Origin: Helicobacter_J cappadocius | GTDB taxonomy: Bacteria > Campylobacterota > Campylobacteria > Campylobacterales > Helicobacteraceae | Length of the DNA: 46,109 nt | Direction: 5' to 3' | Assembly (NCBI RefSeq): GCF_030686155.1 | Contig: NZ_JAUPEV010000013.1 | Span: 1 to 46,109, forward strand | Shown here: piece after piece, positions 44,104 to 46,109 of the stretch | Numbering within the stretch: the first letter of the stretch is position 1 | How the letters are laid out: every line of letters begins with the position of its first letter | Position numbers and translations under genes: made by a program | Notes under the pieces: model-generated | Told to the model about the DNA's origin: nothing | The model's database searches: none | The model's input: the letters and a program-made list of their open reading frames with translations, nothing else

Positions 44104-45144
44104 ATGGCTAAAAACCTCAGTAGCCGAAAATATGAAGGTGTAAGATACAAAAACTTAAGCGATGGGGATGTGGCTTATTATATTCGTTTTACCAAAGATG
44201 GAAAACGATATGAGAAAAAAGTGGGGACAAAATTTGGCGGTTATAGCGAGAAAAAAGCTTACAACAAAAAAATAGAGATGGAGCATTCAGAAAAGATTGA
44301 TGATAAGTCTATCAAATTCAGAGAAGTTGCCGATAGATTACTAGAAATAAAAAAGATTCACCTAAGAAAAAAATCATTTTTAACTATTTGTGGAGTTAGA
44401 AAACACCTAGAATATTTAGATGATAGATATATTGACTCAATCAACCAAAAAGATATTAATGATATGATTATCAGCCTTAAAAACAAGATGGCAAATAGCA
44501 GTATCAACCGAATAATAAGCACATTAAAGGCTGTTTTAGAATTTGCCAACACAGAATATGGGATTAAAGCTCAAAAACTATCTATTCAAAAACTCAAAAC
44601 CAATGATAATAGAGAGAGATTCTTGAGCAAAGAGGAGATTCTAGCACTCAAAATAGCACTAAATAGCCACTATGAACACTTATTATTTGTAAATCTAGCT
44701 CTCTGTACTGGTGCTAGGCTGATGAGTATTTTAGATATAAGAAAAAAAGATATTGATTTAAAAAACAAGACTATCAAACTAAGAGATTTTAAAAATCCAT
44801 CAACTTATCAAGGCTATCTAAATGATGAGGTCAAAGAATTATTATTAAAAAAATGGGATAATCTAAAAGATGATGACAAAGTTATTCAAAAAAGCAAGAG
44901 ACTTATCACCGAAAAACTGCAGGGTATTTTAAACCATTTATTCAATCAAAACTCACCTGAAAATAAACAAAAAGTCGTTATTCATAGTTTGCGTCATACC
45001 TTTGCATCTCATTTAGCTATCGGGAATACACCTATTCAGATCATTCAAAAACTCCTCAATCATAAGGATATACACATGACAATGCGATACTCTCATTTAA
45101 TGCCTGATAGTGGCAAAGAATGGGTAGATAAAATATGGAATTGA
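44104..45144 (+). CDS. Tyrosine recombinase/integrase of a tRNA-linked element
   Basis: I take ATG 44104; a TTG two codons upstream (44098) is better spaced from AAAGGGG and may be the true start. The 346-residue protein has an N-terminal arm-binding-like domain (VRYKNLSDGDVAYYIRF), a SAM-like core-binding domain (about 75-165) and a catalytic domain with Arg205 (CTGARLMSIL), His294 and Arg297 (HSLRHTFASH) and the nucleophile Tyr329 (TMRYSHLMP). All expected residues are present, so it may be active. Its place just after tRNA-Arg, reading away from it, is typical of integrated elements. No excisionase or cargo is visible before the window ends. Confidence 0.92.
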   Translation: MAKNLSSRKYEGVRYKNLSDGDVAYYIRFTKDGKRYEKKVGTKFGGYSEKKAYNKKIEMEHSEKIDDKSIKFREVADRLLEIKKIHLRKKSFLTICGVRKHLEYLDDRYIDSINQKDINDMIISLKNKMANSSINRIISTLKAVLEFANTEYGIKAQKLSIQKLKTNDNRERFLSKEEILALKIALNSHYEHLLFVNLALCTGARLMSILDIRKKDIDLKNKTIKLRDFKNPSTYQGYLNDEVKELLLKKWDNLKDDDKVIQKSKRLITEKLQGILNHLFNQNSPENKQKVVIHSLRHTFASHLAIGNTPIQIIQKLLNHKDIHMTMRYSHLMPDSGKEWVDKIWN

Positions 45145-46033
45145 CTGAAAGTTAAAAGCTTTAATTGTTAAGAAATTTATTCATTTAAAAAGGCTAAAAA
45201 TCTCTTTATTTTGACTCTATTCTCAATCTTTAATTTCCGAAAAATAACCGCCATAAAATCCCTTAACTTCCGCATAATAACTATCAAACTATCTATGGTT
45301 TTTCCGAAAAACTAGCCTCAAAAAACTTCCAAAATAAATCATTAATACAAGATGCTAGTAAATATCATTCTAAACTCTAAGATCAAATAAAAATCCGATC
45401 AATATGCACAAAAAATATAAAATATGTTTTGCCAAAATAAAATCTTAGTTGTGCATACAAGCTACATAAGAGAATCAATCAAGCTCTGCATTCAACCCCT
45501 CCCCTGTGTTTGGGTCCTTCTCACTCGTCATAAATTCCTGCGGTTAGCCACCTGCGGGGGGAGGATGGGATAAGGGGGAAAAAAGGTGAGTTCATATTCA
45601 TATAAAATTTAAATAAAAAAAATATTTTAAAAAAGGTTTTAAAAATATCATTTTAATAACATTTGATGGGTGGTTGTAAGATGCGTATTAGAAGGGGTTT
45701 TGTGGGGCTATTGGCAGAGATTGGATTAAAATAGGGCTTGATAGTGAAATTTAGGCGGGTTAAAATACTTTTTTTAATCAAAAGAAGGCTTGACAAATTT
45801 ATAAAAATAGTATCTAAAAAATCATATGAAATGAAGGATTTTGGCACTTCAGGTGAGGAAAATAAGAGGGTTGATGTGGGTAAAAATAATGTTGTGCAAA
45901 GATAAAAATAGTAAATCATATTAAAAAATATAAAGTGGATTAAAAAGTGAGGATGGCAAAAAAGAAATGTGTGCAAGAAATAAGGGCAAGCAGATATTAT
46001 TGTGATGATGGGATTTTGGAGGAGAAGCGTTAA
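45145..46033. other. Gene-free region with a sharp strand-composition switch
   Basis: I find no convincing gene in these 890 bases. By hand count the plus strand of 45181-45480 has 57 C and 24 G, while 45661-46020 has 94 G and 20 C. The change falls near 45500-45600, where CCTCCCC (45498-45504) and GGGGAGG (45558-45564) are inverted repeats and CCTGCGG occurs twice (45537-45543, 45551-45557). Reading frames present are short and broken by stops. Confidence 0.6.
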
Positions 46034-46059
46034 AAAAAGGATAACTGCTTATCCTTTTT
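46034..46059. terminator. Symmetrical terminator-like hairpin
   Basis: AAAAAGGATAA (46034-46044) and TTATCCTTTTT (46049-46059) form a perfect 11-base stem with loop CTGC, flanked by A on one side and T on the other, so it could stop transcription from either direction. No gene is seen on its left; its partner is probably outside the window. Confidence 0.6.
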
Positions 46060-46060
46060 A

Positions 46061-46109
46061 GCTTCGCACACCGATCGCTTTATGCGAAGCGTAGCGAGTA
46101 TAGCGATAC
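46061..46109. repeat. Nested palindromic GCGA-rich sequence at the right edge
   Basis: GCTTCGCA (46061-46068) and TGCGAAGC (46083-46090) form a perfect eight-base stem with a 14-base loop. ATCGCT (46074-46079) is in turn inverted as AGCGAT (46102-46107), and GCGA recurs at roughly nine-base steps. The sequence is much richer in G and C than its surroundings and runs off the window. It may be a copy of an interspersed repeat. Confidence 0.45.

Noticed and set aside
45735..45905. Plus-strand open stretch of 56 codons rich in Lys and Arg
   Set aside because: It has an in-frame stop just before it (45732-45734), no start codon with a ribosome site and no family resemblance. It may be a gene scrap, but I cannot support it.
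45653..45976. Minus-strand 107-codon open frame, hydrophobic at its start
   Set aside because: It lies in DNA with extreme G excess on the plus strand, which by itself creates open frames rich in Ser, Thr, Pro and Leu on the other strand. It has no ribosome site and no recognisable pattern.
45145..46109. Replication origin at the composition switch
   Set aside because: No cluster of DnaA-box-like 9-mers and no dnaA or rep gene is visible. The skew change alone is not enough.

Overview
The window is AT-rich DNA from a Campylobacterota bacterium, most likely a Helicobacter other than H. pylori. This is inferred from remembered gene orders, not from a search. Blocks follow the H. pylori order: the radical SAM gene-ychF-pepA-dedA-apt-rpiB-M50-lepB-folD block, NFU-TPR gene-murE-tal-rplY-pth-lptG, nspC-cheV, and gap-pgk-corA-terC. 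The run ispDF-atypical response regulator-ATP sulfurylase-like gene-pgpA matches the C. jejuni order. The species is not determined.

Layout. Positions 1-105 are the 3' end of a type I restriction specificity gene, facing uvrB. Positions 2197-4510 hold two tiny coiled-coil genes and priA, abutting tail-to-tail a secreted dihaem cytochrome of TsdA type. A minus-strand set follows (AAA+ ATPase, CDF transporter, der), then a secreted gene of unknown function and trmL. Minus-strand genes from 11.2 to 21.3 kb cover polyamine synthesis (nspC), chemotaxis (cheV), a radical SAM protein, ychF, pepA, a DedA protein, apt, rpiB, an M50 protease, lepB and folD. From 21.4 to 27.9 kb the plus strand carries a small cytochrome c, a YqhA-type membrane protein, an NFU protein, a TPR-like protein, murE, tal, rplY, pth and lptG. 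mrp follows on the minus strand.

Between mrp and thiC lies the wreck of a HaeIII-like restriction-modification locus. The methylase has several frameshifts and is joined, through what look like two internal deletions, to the end of the endonuclease. After thiC come the ispDF operon, a secreted nuclease, a PEBP-family protein, an outer-membrane protein behind a long palindrome, and the terC-corA and pgk-pgi-gap genes. pgi is of the short type and sits between gap and pgk.

The right end has the HU gene, its terminator and, seven bases later, tRNA-Arg(CCU). A tyrosine recombinase follows, with decamer repeats in its leader. This looks like the tRNA-proximal end of an integrated element running out of the window. 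The last 960 bases hold no convincing gene but show a sharp change of strand composition and nested palindromes near the edge.

Most of the window is housekeeping. The points that most deserve attention are the decayed HaeIII-like locus, the ATP sulfurylase homologue lacking its sulfate-site motifs, the ZapA/ZapB-like small gene pair before priA, three divergent promoters whose -10 boxes overlap on opposite strands, the palindrome before the outer-membrane protein gene, and the element beside tRNA-Arg. I found no convincing wholly new multi-gene system.
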